Shown one piece after another: positions 36,301 to 48,562 of a DNA stretch of 64,000 bases (within the stretch, counting starts at the first letter, position 1; each line of letters begins with the position of its first letter). The DNA is from Helianthus annuus. Taxonomy: Eukaryota; Streptophyta; Magnoliopsida; Asterales; Asteraceae. The DNA lies in NCBI RefSeq assembly GCF_002127325.2, contig NC_035433.2, positions 17,271,421-17,335,420 on the forward strand, in the 5' to 3' direction. The position numbers were made by a program, and so were the translations under genes. The notes under the pieces were generated by a model that was not told the DNA's origin, did no database searches, and worked only from the letters and a program-made list of their open reading frames with translations.

Positions 36301-38541
36301 TGTAAAACGATGTACTAAGTATGCACTAAATGGACATACAAAGCGTAAAATGTCATGTAAAACGATGTACTAAGTATGCAACAAAGGACATACATAGCAA
36401 AAACACAACGAAATCATGTACTAATAGTGTACTAATAAACATAGCAAGTATATGATATGAAAACATGGAAAGCATGAAAGTAGCAAGTAGGCACATGTGT
36501 TTCACCTCAAAACGTTTGAAAAACAGTAAAAGAGGGGACTATGTACTAACTTGAGGGTGCTTAGAAGTCTTGAACAACAACCAAGCCAAGCTAGAGGGAT
36601 CACGGAATCAAACGGCACCTAATATAGATAACTACATAAATAACCGGACCTAAATCGGGAGATTGGATAGTATGAGGTTTCGTAAACCAAATGAGTATTG
36701 TAACTCATATGATATGGTTTAACAAAGCCTACATACTAAAATGAAACCTAACCTAAGTGCTTACGACCCATTACGACCCGTTTAGGTAGCTTATGCTACT
36801 TTAACGCGCCGTTCGCGTAAAATGCGTTCGGACCGCTTAACTAGTCCTATGACAAGTAAAATATGCCTTAACATGTCTAATATAGTTACCTAATTAGTTT
36901 AGATGTTAAAATTTTGGTTACATATGCTTAAAATGAATTTATGCGTAAAAAGGGTATTTTGGTAATTTACCTAAGGTATATAAACTACCTATCATACAAC
37001 TACTTGAACGAAGTGACCATAAGGTATAGCCTCGGAAGGCTATTCCCTATACAACTATGGTCACCTAATGTGTTTGGTCGAATCCTAATGATCGACCCAA
37101 CGGGTCGGGTTCGAAAGTGTAAGCGATTGTTTAGATCGCTTACCTTTACGACCCTATATAAGAACAAATCAAATAGTGACAAGTTAAACATGTTAAAACA
37201 TTTTTAATGAGGTTTGAAAACAGGTTTGGTATCAAGACAAAGGGTCTTGATACCCCAAAGTAGTTTGGTTACAAAATACGCAAGAATACGTATTTTGGCC
37301 GAAACTACGACTCGTCACTAAGCCTAGATAACGTGGTAATCAGTAGGTATAGTCACTAGGGACTATAACCATTGTGATTATGCTCACGTTATGAAGTTCA
37401 AATGAACTTTGCGTTGACCATAAACTGGTCAATGCAGAAAGTCAAACAGAGTTTGACTTTAACGCTAAAACGTAAAAGAACGAAAGAATACTTACAACGG
37501 GTCCAAGAACGGAAGTTTTGATCCGATTACTCTCAGGTATGAAGTAAATACTTTAACTTAGAGAGATGAAATCAGATGAATGTGGGTTGCAACAAATGAA
37601 TGGGGGGGGGTTATTTATAGATTTCATGGAGCCGTTAAGATCGTTCATCGTAAAATGTGCTTTAATCTCAACCGTACACATGTGCCCATGGTTTTGTAAA
37701 ACCATGGGAGCCCCTAATATGAGTCCATAGTATCATAAAAACCATTAAATACTAGCCCATGGTATTGCAAAACCATGGGTTAAAACCATCAAAATCTCAA
37801 AAATGGACCAGGTTCAATGTATCTGCCAGAAATTTCAAAAATGGTCCCTACATTTGTAAAACTTGATTTTTTTGCACTTTTAAGCCCCGTTAACCCCATT
37901 TCAAGGCTCTAAAATAAAGTTAAAGTATAGGGAACTTTAAATATGCTCAAAAACATCTCGGATGTCAGTTCGTTTGGTCGTACGGTTGCGTTGTTCGGTT
38001 AATTACGACGGAAATCGTAATGAACGCAAAAACGATCCAAATTACGCGACAAATGAAATTTTATCATGCCAATCACTAAAATAAAATATTTTAATGATTA
38101 CATAAATTTTTTGATGTCCGAATATATTTAGGACGTAAGATATGCGCGAAAATGCAAACTTATGCACTTTTGACGCTTTTAGTCTCTATTGATCAAATAA
38201 GTTTATTTTAGCATACTGAACCCCTCAAAGCCTATTTATATGCTATGTAAAGGATATTTAGGGTATGTTTAACTTATGATCAAGTTCCGGAATGTTCGTT
38301 ACAGTACGAATCGGCATACTTTCGCAGTTTGTCGAATTTAGTCCCTGTAAGCGAATAAACTTGATTTCGGCACACCAAACCTTCCAAAACTTATTTCTAA
38401 GATATGTAAAGGTTATTTAAGGTATGTTAAGCCTATGTCATTGTTCCGGAGTGTTTGTTGCATTAAACTGGTTATATTTACGCATCAGTGCGCGTATAAC
38501 CTTCTAGAAAGCGATTTAGAGCCCGAAATCGAACAAGAATT

Positions 38542-38990
38542 TGTAGGAGCGTATTTGGACCCGAAACGAGTCGTTCAGAGGCGTTCTACTCAATATGAAA
38601 GGCGGAAACAGACAAATTGAGTTTGATTCAGCTAGAATATCACTTTAAATGTCTTTCTGATTGACTTGACAAAGTTTTACAGCAAGACGACACTTCGGCA
38701 GCACTTCGGCTCCGGAAACACATATCTAATCCCGTTCCAAATGAAACGAGATCACCCCTATATATAGGCAAGGTAATTCCGCATGAAACATACTCACACG
38801 AAATTACAACTCAAACGAAAATACAATCCAAACGGAATTAGATAATTCCGTACGGAATTACCAGATGGTAATTTCGTGCGGAATTACCTCTTTCATGCGA
38901 AATTATCTTTTTGACTTGTTTTCTTGAACTTCGTGCCCGAACAATATAAGACTCGATACAAGATGAAGTCGACAGACGTATGCACTAACA
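38542..38990 (-). repeat. 3' LTR of element H (449 bp)
   Basis: Contains TATATATA (38759-38766) and several overlapping palindromic words of the AATTCCGTACGGAATT type near 38840-38900. Confidence 0.92.
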
Positions 38991-40906
38991 GACTCCCCCT
39001 CGGATGTTGACTAGTCTTAAGTGTCGAATCTTCAAACGTCTTCAGTCTTTATCAGTCTGTCTGCCCTCTCTGAAGTATCTGACAGTGTAAAACTTATTTA
39101 ATCTTTTCTCCTCTGTTTTCTTCAACACCAACAGACTCCCCTCGAACAAATAATCTTCCCTCAGATGTTGATCTTCAACAAATCAGGAACGCAATCTGGC
39201 TCTCAAGTTTTCTAATTCTCTTGACCAGATCTCTTGATTCCTTAAGTTCATCAGCATCATTAGCTTGCATGAACTTGAGTTCCAGAATCGTTACTTGGCT
39301 CTTATAGAATCGGAACCTGGCTTTCTATCACTCAGAATCAGGATCTGAAACCTGGCTATCCTGCACATTCTCTACCTCACAATAAATTTCACAAATTTGA
39401 TATTTGACAAATTTATATATCACATGCAGGAATTAATATCTAATGAACCACTTGAAGACCAAACACACAAAATCCGTTTTCATATTAAACACAAACTCCC
39501 CCTCACGAAATGATCATCATGTTTAGCACTTGGAATTTTGAAAATCAGCTTTTCAACACTAGTTGTCGAAACTATATTTGAATTTTTCAAAATTTTATGC
39601 TAAAACACACTCAAATCTTTTTGAAATTTTAAATGAATGAAATGCAGTAAAGAAATATTTACAGACAATATTTTTGTGAGTTTGTGTAAGAGGATCATAT
39701 TAGTTTTTGAGATAAATCACTAACACCGTTAAGTTTTAAACATTTTAAGTTCTAAACAATTCACTTAGATTGTCAGTATACTGGCCCACTTAAATTTTCA
39801 CACAAAATTCAACTGTTTCGAGATACGAGATTAATGTTTTAATGTCTTAAACTTATGCGCGTGTCCCACCACTTGAATATACTCCCGTATCCAGATCCCA
39901 ATATTCAGTCATACAGGTGAGTATACCTAGATGATATCTATAAAGGGTTAAATGCGAACCCATGAGAGCTTAGGTCAGAACTTCCGTTCAGCAAATAGAT
40001 GACGGCTCGACTTTAGGTGTGTTCCCTTTAGAGAATCTTTTCTTCAACAGCACATGATTAGCATTTTTCAATGTTTCATCATTTTTTGTACTGAGGGCTA
40101 GCTTTAATATTAAAGCAAATGCAAAGTATTATTCGGGGACTAGGCCATTGCTTCCGCAATATTAGAAGTCCCGGGATAATACCCTAGATATAACTAAGTA
40201 TAAAGACCTATTATCTCAGAAAGAGGGACCTTTCAAACAAGATTTCGGGGGTTACCCATATATCCAAGAAATGTTCCCCACGATATAAGCAAGTTTGAAA
40301 TTTAGGTTTATATCTCGAACACAATCTACTAAATGTGCAAAAACCTACTGACACATCCACGATGAGATTGTTTATCACATATGAATTTTCAATTCTTTAG
40401 CATGTTGTGATAGTCCACTGATATACTATCATTTCCTCTTTTATTCAACAAAACTCTTTTTGAATTTTATCATGTTTTTGGATTTTTCAAATTTTCTAAT
40501 GTTTTTGGATTTTCTGAATATTTTTACTCCCCCTAAAATGCAAACACATTAAAAGAAATTTGAAAATAAACTGTACAAGAAACTGACAACTGATTCGAAT
40601 TGCTTCAATTCGCCATTCACTCGGCATAAACAATCAGAACTCCCCCTTTCAACAAACTATTTTCCCATTAAGATTTCAAAACACTTAAGTTTGTTTTAAT
40701 CAAAATGGTTTTTCTAGAAAATAAGTTTAGTTGATTTTACCACTTGTAGGTTCGGGGTTCATCACATTGTTATTCAACCACTTGAAATAAAGATTACTTC
40801 AAGTCTAAATTAATGACCTTGACTAATCACTTTGTAAGAACAAACCTCTGTACCACTTGTAGGATGAAATCACGTTTCGTGAATTTCTCAAGAAAGATGG
40901 CGATTC
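38991..40906 (-). other. Non-coding 3' region of element H with repeated purine tracts
   Basis: 1.9 kb where pol would lie; no open frame and no pol motif. Five GGGGGAGT-like tracts on minus (38991-39000, 39136-39142, 39496-39503, 40526-40535, 40639-40648) resemble the polypurine primer site. Confidence 0.6.
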
Positions 40907-43900
40907 CTACTCCATACTTACCAACCTGGGAGTTCTGGCAAGTAAGGATTTTACTTGTAAAAAACTGCCATCCAAGTGACCAAACTTGGATGTTTCCTCC
41001 TCAACTTCACTTGGGTAAAAAGTTGCTTTCTTTGTTTCATAAAAGTCCTTTACCCCTTTAGCCTTTCCCTCAACCATTTTCCCAAAAATCTTTTTAACAT
41101 TTCCATTAAACACTTTCTCAACATCAAATTCTTTCTTCTCAGAATAGAATTGATTCGAGATTTCAACCTTACCAACTTTTGATTTAAAATTCTCAGCCCT
41201 TAATGGTGGAAAATTTGCATCATCCAATGGAGGCACTGAGTTTTCTTCTTTAACCTCAATTTGTGGCTCTTCTGACTTTGTGGATTCAGATTCATCACCA
41301 AATTTCTCAACAAACTTCTTAACAACCCATACTTGGTTGTCATGCTTAGCTGTCTTTTTATAAAAATTTATCTTTGAACACTCACCAACTTCATATGTTG
41401 AATTTTCAAAAATTTTAAATTTATCAGTTGGTGGTTCATTTTTCTCAACAACTTTTTCTTTGAGTTTTTTAGAGACTTCCTGTTTTGGTTTTGTTGTTTG
41501 AGAACAGTTCCATGCAATGTGACCAACTTCATTGCATTTGTAACAGGTTCTTGTCTCCTTTCATTGATAAGCTCCATTCTTCACTTTCTCTTACTTATTG
41601 GCAAGGAAATCTCTGTTTGACTGCTTCCAGAATGAGCTTTTTGATTCCTCTTCACAGCTTGTCCCTGGAACAAATTTTTTATTTGTTTTAGAAGTTTTTA
41701 CATGTTTATAATCTTCTGGTGGAATAAAACCTAAACCCTTCTTTTTGAAATTACCGTTATGGTTTGGTTTCTTTTGTAAACCAGAACCAAAACTGTAACC
41801 TTTTTTCTTGTTTAACCGTTGTTGAACTCTTGAAGCGTATTTTTTAGGTTTTGCATTAAGATTTACATCTTTTATTTCAGAAATGTTAATTTATGTTAAT
41901 TTGAAAACCTTTTTTATCTTTTCAATTTGAACACTTCTTATTGGGAAGTCTTTATCAGAATATAATTTGTCAGAATCATTCAAAGTATATGCAACTTCAA
42001 ATGTTTCATCAATCAAATTAGATTTTGATAACAAAAATTCTTTACTGTAAACTCGTTTAACCGACATCTTTGAATTGTTGATCGACGAACTCGAACTTCC
42101 AGACTCAGACTTTGACTCAGACTCCTCATCCTTATCCAACACCTGATCGACCACCTTTTTTATTAACTCGGACTCATGATCAGTGTCAGACGATGTAAAA
42201 GTGACGTCAATGTTTTCTGGTAAATCGTCGGTTATTTCAGACTTCAGTTTTATATTGACTGCCTTTTGGACTTGCTCCTCATTTGGTTTTCTGGGAGAAT
42301 AACCTTCCCAGATCGGAGGCGGACACTTGTTATAACTAACACTTTGTTTCTTACCAGTATCCTTCTTCTTTGGCTTTTCATCTTGAAATGCTTCAAGACT
42401 TGCAATAGTTGGATAAATTCAGTCAATTATATAATTAGAACTAGAATAACTTTGCAACAGTCTTCTAATTCTTTCATTTTCAATCTTCTCAGTCTCCAAC
42501 TTTTGCTTTAGCTTAGCACACTCCTCAATGTAGTGATTGATAGCTTTTTGCTTCGACATCATTACTGCATTCATCATTGTTAAAGCATCTTCTCTTTCAG
42601 AATTCGTTTTTTGTAGACCAGTTACTGTTATGTTCAACACATCGTATGATTCCTTCACATAATTGAGATTGAACAATAATTGTTCTTTCATTTTCTCTAG
42701 CTCACTCAACTTCACATCCTTTTCTTAACATTTCGTGCAAGATTCCAAGCATTTTTCACACGGCTTGATAACCTTAACAATCTTTTCAACTTCGATTATT
42801 TTCTCCACTTCAACAACTTTCTCAATCTCAATCGTCTTTTCAGCAACTTTAATTTCTTCATTTTGTTCAGTCTTTTCTTTTTGAGCAACACTCTCACATT
42901 TCTTCTTTTTCTGTTCTTTTGCTGATTGTCTCTCCTTCAGCTTCTCCAATCGATCTGCAAAATAAAATCGAAAACTTTCAGGAGAAAATTGAGTTTTTGC
43001 AACATTAATATGTCTTTCGTCCTCTTCATCACCACTGTCATCAGTTGGTGATTGATCAAACTCTATCGTCTTTCCTGAATTATAATCTGAAGAACTAGAA
43101 TCTGATGGTGATTGATCAAAAAGCGTTGTGCTTTCTGAACTTCCATCTGATGAAACAGACTCTTCTTCTTGATTATTCTCATTAACACCAACCACTTTCA
43201 TCCATTCTGTAAACAAATCTGGTTCTTTAACAATTTTTGCAATAAGTGCTACTGTTTTTGAATCAGGTGGAATATATTTATCCCAGCTTAAACCTGATGC
43301 TACTTTTTCATCATCTTGATCAATGATTCCATAATAAGCTTTCTTATTTGCATCTTCGATCATTCTAGCATGAGCAGTTTGTGATTCTTTTTGCTGATGT
43401 GGTTAATGAGCAACTTGTTGATATATGGCTTTCGGATAGTAATCATCTTTTCCAAACGGATTCTTTGCTCCACTTGCCTTTTGATTTTTGCATTCTCTCT
43501 TAAAATGTCTTTTCTCCTTGCATCGAAAACAAGTAACTTTAGCTTTATCAAAACCCAAAGTAGAAACATGTGCATCCAAAAAATCATTTCTTCCTGTAAT
43601 CATTTTGAATTTTTCAGCTCTTCTCAAGACACTTGCTAAAGACCATTTAATGTCCATGAGCTCCATTTCTTCATCATCAATCTGATCGTAATCCTCTTTT
43701 GTCAGCATAGGATTTCCGATCCTTCCTGCAACCAATCCCTGATAGGATTCCAGTACAGTTGTAAGTAATGCCATGTGATCCTTAGCAACTTCTTCAGAAA
43801 AACTTTGGCCATTCGGAAGATTCAATGCAATGTTGCATTGTATCACACAACCATTTACACTTTTTGAGCTTTGAGACTGAAAACTTGAAGTTGAACTCTT

Positions 43901-44721
43901 CGGATTAACACTTGGATATGAAGAAACTCCACTGCTACTATTTGGACTTAGATTGACTGAAACAGATGAATTTTCAGCACTGAAAGCAGTTTGAATTTTC
44001 GGGCTTGCTTCAATATCTTGAACACTTCCTTTGTAATACATTTTAACATCTTGTTGACCATTCGGATTATTCATCCTCGCAATCTTTTGTTGTTCAAGAT
44101 CTCGACCTTCAATCTTTTTGATGAACTAAGAGATTGTCAAGCCATCATATTCCCCAGTGTTTTTTAGAATCATCAAAAATGTACCCCATTCTTTCTGAGG
44201 AAAAGCATCAGCTAACTTATCAACCCTTTCATCTTGACTTTTCTCAATTCCTACCAAAGACATAGATCTCACTAAGTGACAATATCTTTCAATCAACTTC
44301 TTCGACGATTCTCCCGACAAGCTTGAAAACAAATCAAATTCTTTCTTTAGAAGTGCTTTCTTTCTCATAATCATCTTTTCACTACCTTCAAATTTAACAC
44401 GCAATGCATCCCAAATTGAACGCGAAGTGTTATCATGTTGAAGCAAGATAAAAATGTCTTCCTTCGCAGCTTGCTGTAAAAGACTGATCATCATCTTTTC
44501 TGCTTTATACATGTCTCGTTCTTTATCATTTAGTTCAGAAATAGCTTTTCTAACTCCCAACTCAGTACGTGGTCTAACATACTTTTTCTCGATACATTCC
44601 CAAGATCTCAAATGATTTGCTTGAACCCAATTCTCAAATCTGTCTTTCGACCATAATATTCCTCATTGCCCATAAGCTTCGGGGGTTTTTGTAAAGTTCT
44701 GGTTTCATTTTCCATATTCAT
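40907..44721 (-). pseudogene. Element H Copia-type gag (broken)
   Basis: The likely start is an ATG near 44721 (MNMENETRTLQKPPKLMG). A frameshift near 44640 precedes a UBN2-like Copia gag core: SWECIEKKYVRP, RDMYKAEKMM, IWDALRVKFEGSE, LIERYCHLVRSM. One frame then continues to 40907 with a few stops (44126, 43403, 42725 among them). It has a first knuckle CFRCKEKRHFKREC near 43530-43490, an acidic Ser-rich part, Lys/Glu-rich coiled-coil segments (42725-42900, 42419-42715), and a second knuckle CYKCNEVGHIAWNC near 41545-41504. The end of the frame has FPPLRAENFKSKVGKVEI and VKDFYETKK. At over 1200 codons it is much longer than an ordinary Copia gag. Confidence 0.75.
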
Positions 44722-45520
44722 GCTTTGAGCAATAGCAGCCAGAGTAGAGTAGTTGGGGATGAAGCAAATGCGTTGTAGAACTCTTCTTCCATGATTTGGT
44801 AATAAGTTTTTCACAACTGAAACTTTCAAACGAAATCAAGTTTTTCAAACGAAATCACTCAAGTGAAATTAACCTGCCACAGACACTTCAAGCGAAATTA
44901 GACTTTTCAAGCGAAATAAGTAATTTCGTGTGAACCAGTCAAATGGAATTTAACTTTGTACGAGATTATGAACCAGTTCAAGCGAAATTAATCTTTTGGA
45001 GCGAAATTATAATTCCGTACGAAATTACTCGAATGAAATTACAATTCCACGCAGAATTAGGTGCAATTTCAAGCGAAATTAACTCTAAAACGTAATTCCG
45101 TGCGAAATTAGAGAACAATTTCAAACGAAATTATGCTGATGTCATCTTGTTCGAACTGATTTTCAAGCAAAATTACAAATTTTATCAGTTTTAGATCGAA
45201 TTAAGGTCCAATTCTTTCAAGGCTTTGTTAAAACACTGTTTCGTATGTAATGTGTGTAATTCAAACCATTTTAACTGTTAAAACTTGTTCAATTTAGAAA
45301 AGAAGGTGTAGAAGTAAGAGAATCTGATGAAATTAAGTTGAAATCGGTTGAACTCCTACTCCTGTGCTCTGATACCAGTTGTAGGAAAAACTTTCAAATT
45401 ATTTCATTATATATAAACCATTTTAACCGTTAAAACTTGTTCAACTTACAAAAGAAGGTGTAGAGGTAAGAGAATCTGATGAAATTGAGCTGAAATCGGA
45501 TGAACTCCTCATCATGTGCT
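44722..45520 (-). other. Leader of element H with reiterated GCGAAATTA motif and a duplicated segment
   Basis: About 44830-45180 holds a dozen or more variants of CAAGCGAAATTA and its partner TAATTTCGTGCGAA. From about 45240 to 45530 a segment of about 165 bp is tandemly duplicated and includes a second primer-site copy. No gene is supported. Confidence 0.7.
45367..45378 (-). other. Second (inner) primer-site copy in element H leader
   Basis: GCTCTGATACCA followed by GTTGTAGGA repeats the LTR-proximal arrangement at 45517-45540, with the adjoining LTR-end bases. Confidence 0.75.
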
Positions 45521-45528
45521 CTGATACC
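45517..45528 (-). other. Primer-binding site of element H
   Basis: GCTCTGATACCA lies directly before the right LTR (45532). On minus it is TGGTATCAGAGC for initiator tRNA-Met. Confidence 0.9.
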
Positions 45529-45531
45529 AGT

Positions 45532-46001
45532 TGTAGGATCGTATTCGGACCCGAAACGAGTCGTTCAGAGGCATTCTACTCAATATGAAAGGCGGAAACA
45601 GACAAATTGAGTTTGATTCAGCTAGAATATCACTTTAAATGTCTTTCTGATTGAAATGACAAAGTTTTACAGCAAGACGACACTTCGGCAGCACTTCGGC
45701 TCTGGAAACACCTATCTAATCCCGTTCCAAATGAAATTAGATCACCCCTATATACAGGCAAGGTAATTCCGCATGAAACATACTCACATGAAATTACAAC
45801 TCAAACGAAAATACAATCCAAACGGAATTAGCTAATTCCGTACGGAATTAGCTAATTCCGCACGGAATTATCAGATGGTAATTTCATGCGGAATTACCTC
45901 TTTCATGCGAAATTATCTTTTTGACTTGTTTTCTCGAACTTCTTGCCCTGAACAATATAAGACTCGATACAAGACGAAGTCGACATACGTATGCACTAAC
46001 A
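45532..46001 (-). repeat. 5' LTR of element H (470 bp)
   Basis: Matches 38542-38990 but has one extra copy (about 21 bp) of the GAATTAGCTAATTCCG-type unit near 45825-45870. Confidence 0.92.
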
Positions 46002-46256
46002 GAATTGATATGTGCAAATGATACACATATTTATACAAATCCCAAGTATGAAATAGAATATTTCATTGGTTTGGTACTTGTTTGATGGTTGAAGTGACAC
46101 AGGTGTCAAACAAATCCTTATAGAATCTATGTATCTTCATAGTTAGATTCTTATAGGATATTTGAAGTGCAGTCTTAGATCAATCTATCTTCATAGTGAG
46201 ATTTTTAAGAAGTACTTTACAAGACGATGGTTATTGTTTATGTGTAGAGATTGTTG

Positions 46257-46373
46257 GTGATTTAGATAATGAAACTAGAGTAATACAATAAGGACATGGT
46301 GGATACGCCGCTGGTACTTCCTATATATAAGTGTGCTTATTGTATTACCCTTAGTGGCGTTATCCCGAATCAC
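46257..46373 (+). promoter_or_regulatory. LTR core promoter hairpin, D copy 1
   Basis: CTATATATAAG (46321-46331) sits in the loop after GGATACGCCGCTGG. The stem GTAATACAATAAG/CTTATTGTATTAC is perfect over 13 bp and differs in sequence from those in A, C, E and F. Confidence 0.68.
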
Positions 46374-46751
46374 CACTAGGATTTAGGCTGATTATGATTC
46401 AATGATTCAATGTTACCAAAACCAAAGTATAGTTTGATATACTACCAAATCACAAACCAAAGTATACTTTGATATACTACCAAAGCATAGTTTGATATGC
46501 TACCAATGTGATATTCTTTACCAAAGCATAGTTTGATATGCTATTAATGTGATATTGTTTACCAAAGTATAGTTTGATATACTACCGATTATTAACCAAA
46601 CCAGATCCTTGTAGTATCTATCTATCTTCATAGTTAGATACTTGTGGGATGTTTAACGTACAATTGAAGTTCTTGATTGGATTCATTGTGTACTTTAATG
46701 CGTGTTTACAAGTTGATGACAAGTTGATGATTATGTGTTTATGTGGTTAGT

Positions 46752-46868
46752 AGTGATTTAGATAACGAAACGAGTGTAATACGATAAGAATATGGTGGAT
46801 ACGTCGCTGGTACTTATTATATATAAGTGTTCTTATTATATTACTCTTGTAGAGTTATCCAAACCACT
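46752..46868 (+). promoter_or_regulatory. LTR core promoter hairpin, D copy 2
   Basis: Same module with TTATATATAAG and apical stem ATAAGAA/TTCTTAT, about 495 bp downstream of copy 1. Confidence 0.65.
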
Positions 46869-47479
46869 TTATGATTTTTGTGTACAATTGATTCAATGTT
46901 CGATTATTCAAATCCTTGTGGAATCTTCCATATTTTCATATGTTAGATTCTTAGAAGGATATCCAAAGTATTATTATAAATCATTGACTTGATTTCTGAT
47001 AATACTCACACAAGTTATGACAAAACTCAATGTTGTTATTATTAATCCTCATTGGATTTCTAATAACACACTCACAAGTTTTATGAAAAATTTCAATGAG
47101 ATTACAAAGATCAAGTACAATTTTCGATGGCATAAAAATTACCGAGTAATAATTATATTGTCATATACAAAACTCTTTTGTCACAAGTTTTCATAATCAA
47201 GATAGTGTATTGTAATACTAAACCTTTTGCCATTCCTTGGCTTTAAAGATTCCACTTTCAATTGACAACTCTTGTAGCTGTTAAAGTATTGCAATACCAA
47301 ACTTTTTGCCATTTATTTGGGCCTTAGACTTCTTTAATCAAAAGACAATTACATGTATTCTTTGTTTTTAAATCAATGTTAACATTAAAGAAACAATTTA
47401 GTACCAGTTGTTGTGAGCAATTTGTAACGTGACACCCCGATATTTCCACCGCTTGTTACGCGATTGGGGTGCTACAGAT

Positions 47480-47490
47480 TGGTATCAGAG
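47480..47490 (+). other. Primer-binding site of element D
   Basis: TGGTATCAGAG follows the LTR end by three bases. The final base of the usual 12-mer is changed (GAGT instead of GAGC). Confidence 0.85.
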
Positions 47491-48562
47491 TACTAGTTAT
47501 AGGGAGTTAGGTTATGAGAATGCCTTTAACCTAATCTATAACCTTTCTAGGGACCCAAACATGAGTAGACTTAGGATCTCTATCCTAATCCTCATCCTTA
47601 TTCTTGCCACAACTACTCTATGATTTACAAATCATCTAATCTTAGATGATTTATCCTAAACCCTTAGGCTTTATACCTTAAGGTATTCCTCAAAATGTTT
47701 TTCTCAAAACATTCTCATTGAAATATTTCTCCAAATGTTTTCTCAAACGTTTTTGTCAAAATATTTCTTAACCTGTTTATCTCAAACAATTTTTATCAAA
47801 AGATTTCTTAAAATGTTTTCGTCTAACATTTTCATCGAAATCTTGGGTTTTAATAATGTGAACACATGCAATCTAGAAGGGTGGATGCCTGCACCCCCAG
47901 TTTTCTGTCTAAGGCTAGAGTGTTCGTACAAATCCGCATTATCGGACCAGTCACTCTTACCTGGGAACTCTTAGGGTGAGTGTCCACTTATAGGCTAAAG
48001 CATGTCTTCTTGAAACATTATGAAAACCTATCCACCTTGACCATGTCAAGCGATTTCTGAACACTACAACCTTTGTGTCACTACTCATCCATATTACCCT
48101 CGGTAATATGTTTTTATTTACAACAATCGAAAAAAATTTCCCTTTGCGATACTATTCCATTATATTACCTTCGGTGATATATTTTTATCTTTCAAATTTC
48201 AAAATTTTTATCAATTGGATGAGAATTTTTAAAATTTTCTACACAAAAATTTCTTTATTTTAAAAAATTCAATTCAAAATATTTTATCTTAAAAGTTATA
48301 GATTTTTAGAAGGTAAAGAATTTAAAACACAAACCATTAACTGGGTTTGTATTTTCTCATCCAAAAATATAACAAAAATTTATTATTAAGCAATTCTCAT
48401 TTCAAAAACAAAATCCGCAACACTATTTTTCCTAAATACAAGAACAAGTTTTTTGAACAAGATTTTTACTAAGTCAAAGTTTTCACTACACGATGATGTT
48501 TCAAACTCATGGCAGTTTGATAGATCTCACTTATTTGATTTCACTGTAGCTAACTCTTCAAG
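47491..48562 (+). other. Leader of element D
   Basis: Holds the conserved 130-nt block at 47858-47987 (GTGAACAC...GTGTCCAC), then an AT-rich stretch. No gene is supported. Confidence 0.65.

Larger units (their letters stand above)
38542..46001 (-). mobile_element. Element H: gag-only Copia element (TR-GAG-like)
   Basis: LTRs 38542-38990 and 45532-46001 (on minus TGTTAGTGCATACG...CCTACA). GAATT at 38537-38541 and 46002-46006 is the target duplication; C1 near 25397 shows the empty site. The primer site (plus GCTCTGATACCA) adjoins the right LTR and a GAGGGGGAGTCTG purine tract adjoins the left one. The internal region carries a long gag-type frame with two CCHC knuckles and no protease, integrase, RT or RNase H. 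It would depend on a partner Copia for reverse transcription. Confidence 0.87.
35075..46110 (-). repeat. C2: solo LTR of a Tekay-like Gypsy, split by Copia element H
   Basis: The plus strand starts TGTCACACCCCGACC at 35075 and ends GGTGTCAAA at 46110 (C1 ends GGTGTCACA). CAAAT at 35070-35074 and 46111-46115 is the target duplication. Without H the LTR is about 3.57 kb. It is closest to C1 and carries a 51-bp minisatellite (36102-36300). The TATA hairpin has lost much of one outer arm (35451-35546). It holds no gene of its own. Confidence 0.9.
46116..47476 (+). repeat. 5' LTR of element D, distal part
   Basis: Continues from 35074 after C2 and ends GGGGTGCTACA, followed by a primer site. It contains two copies of the TATA hairpin module (46257-46373 and 46752-46868) and an array of five palindromic TAGTTTGATAT units (46426-46583). 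No coding region is supported. Confidence 0.82.
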
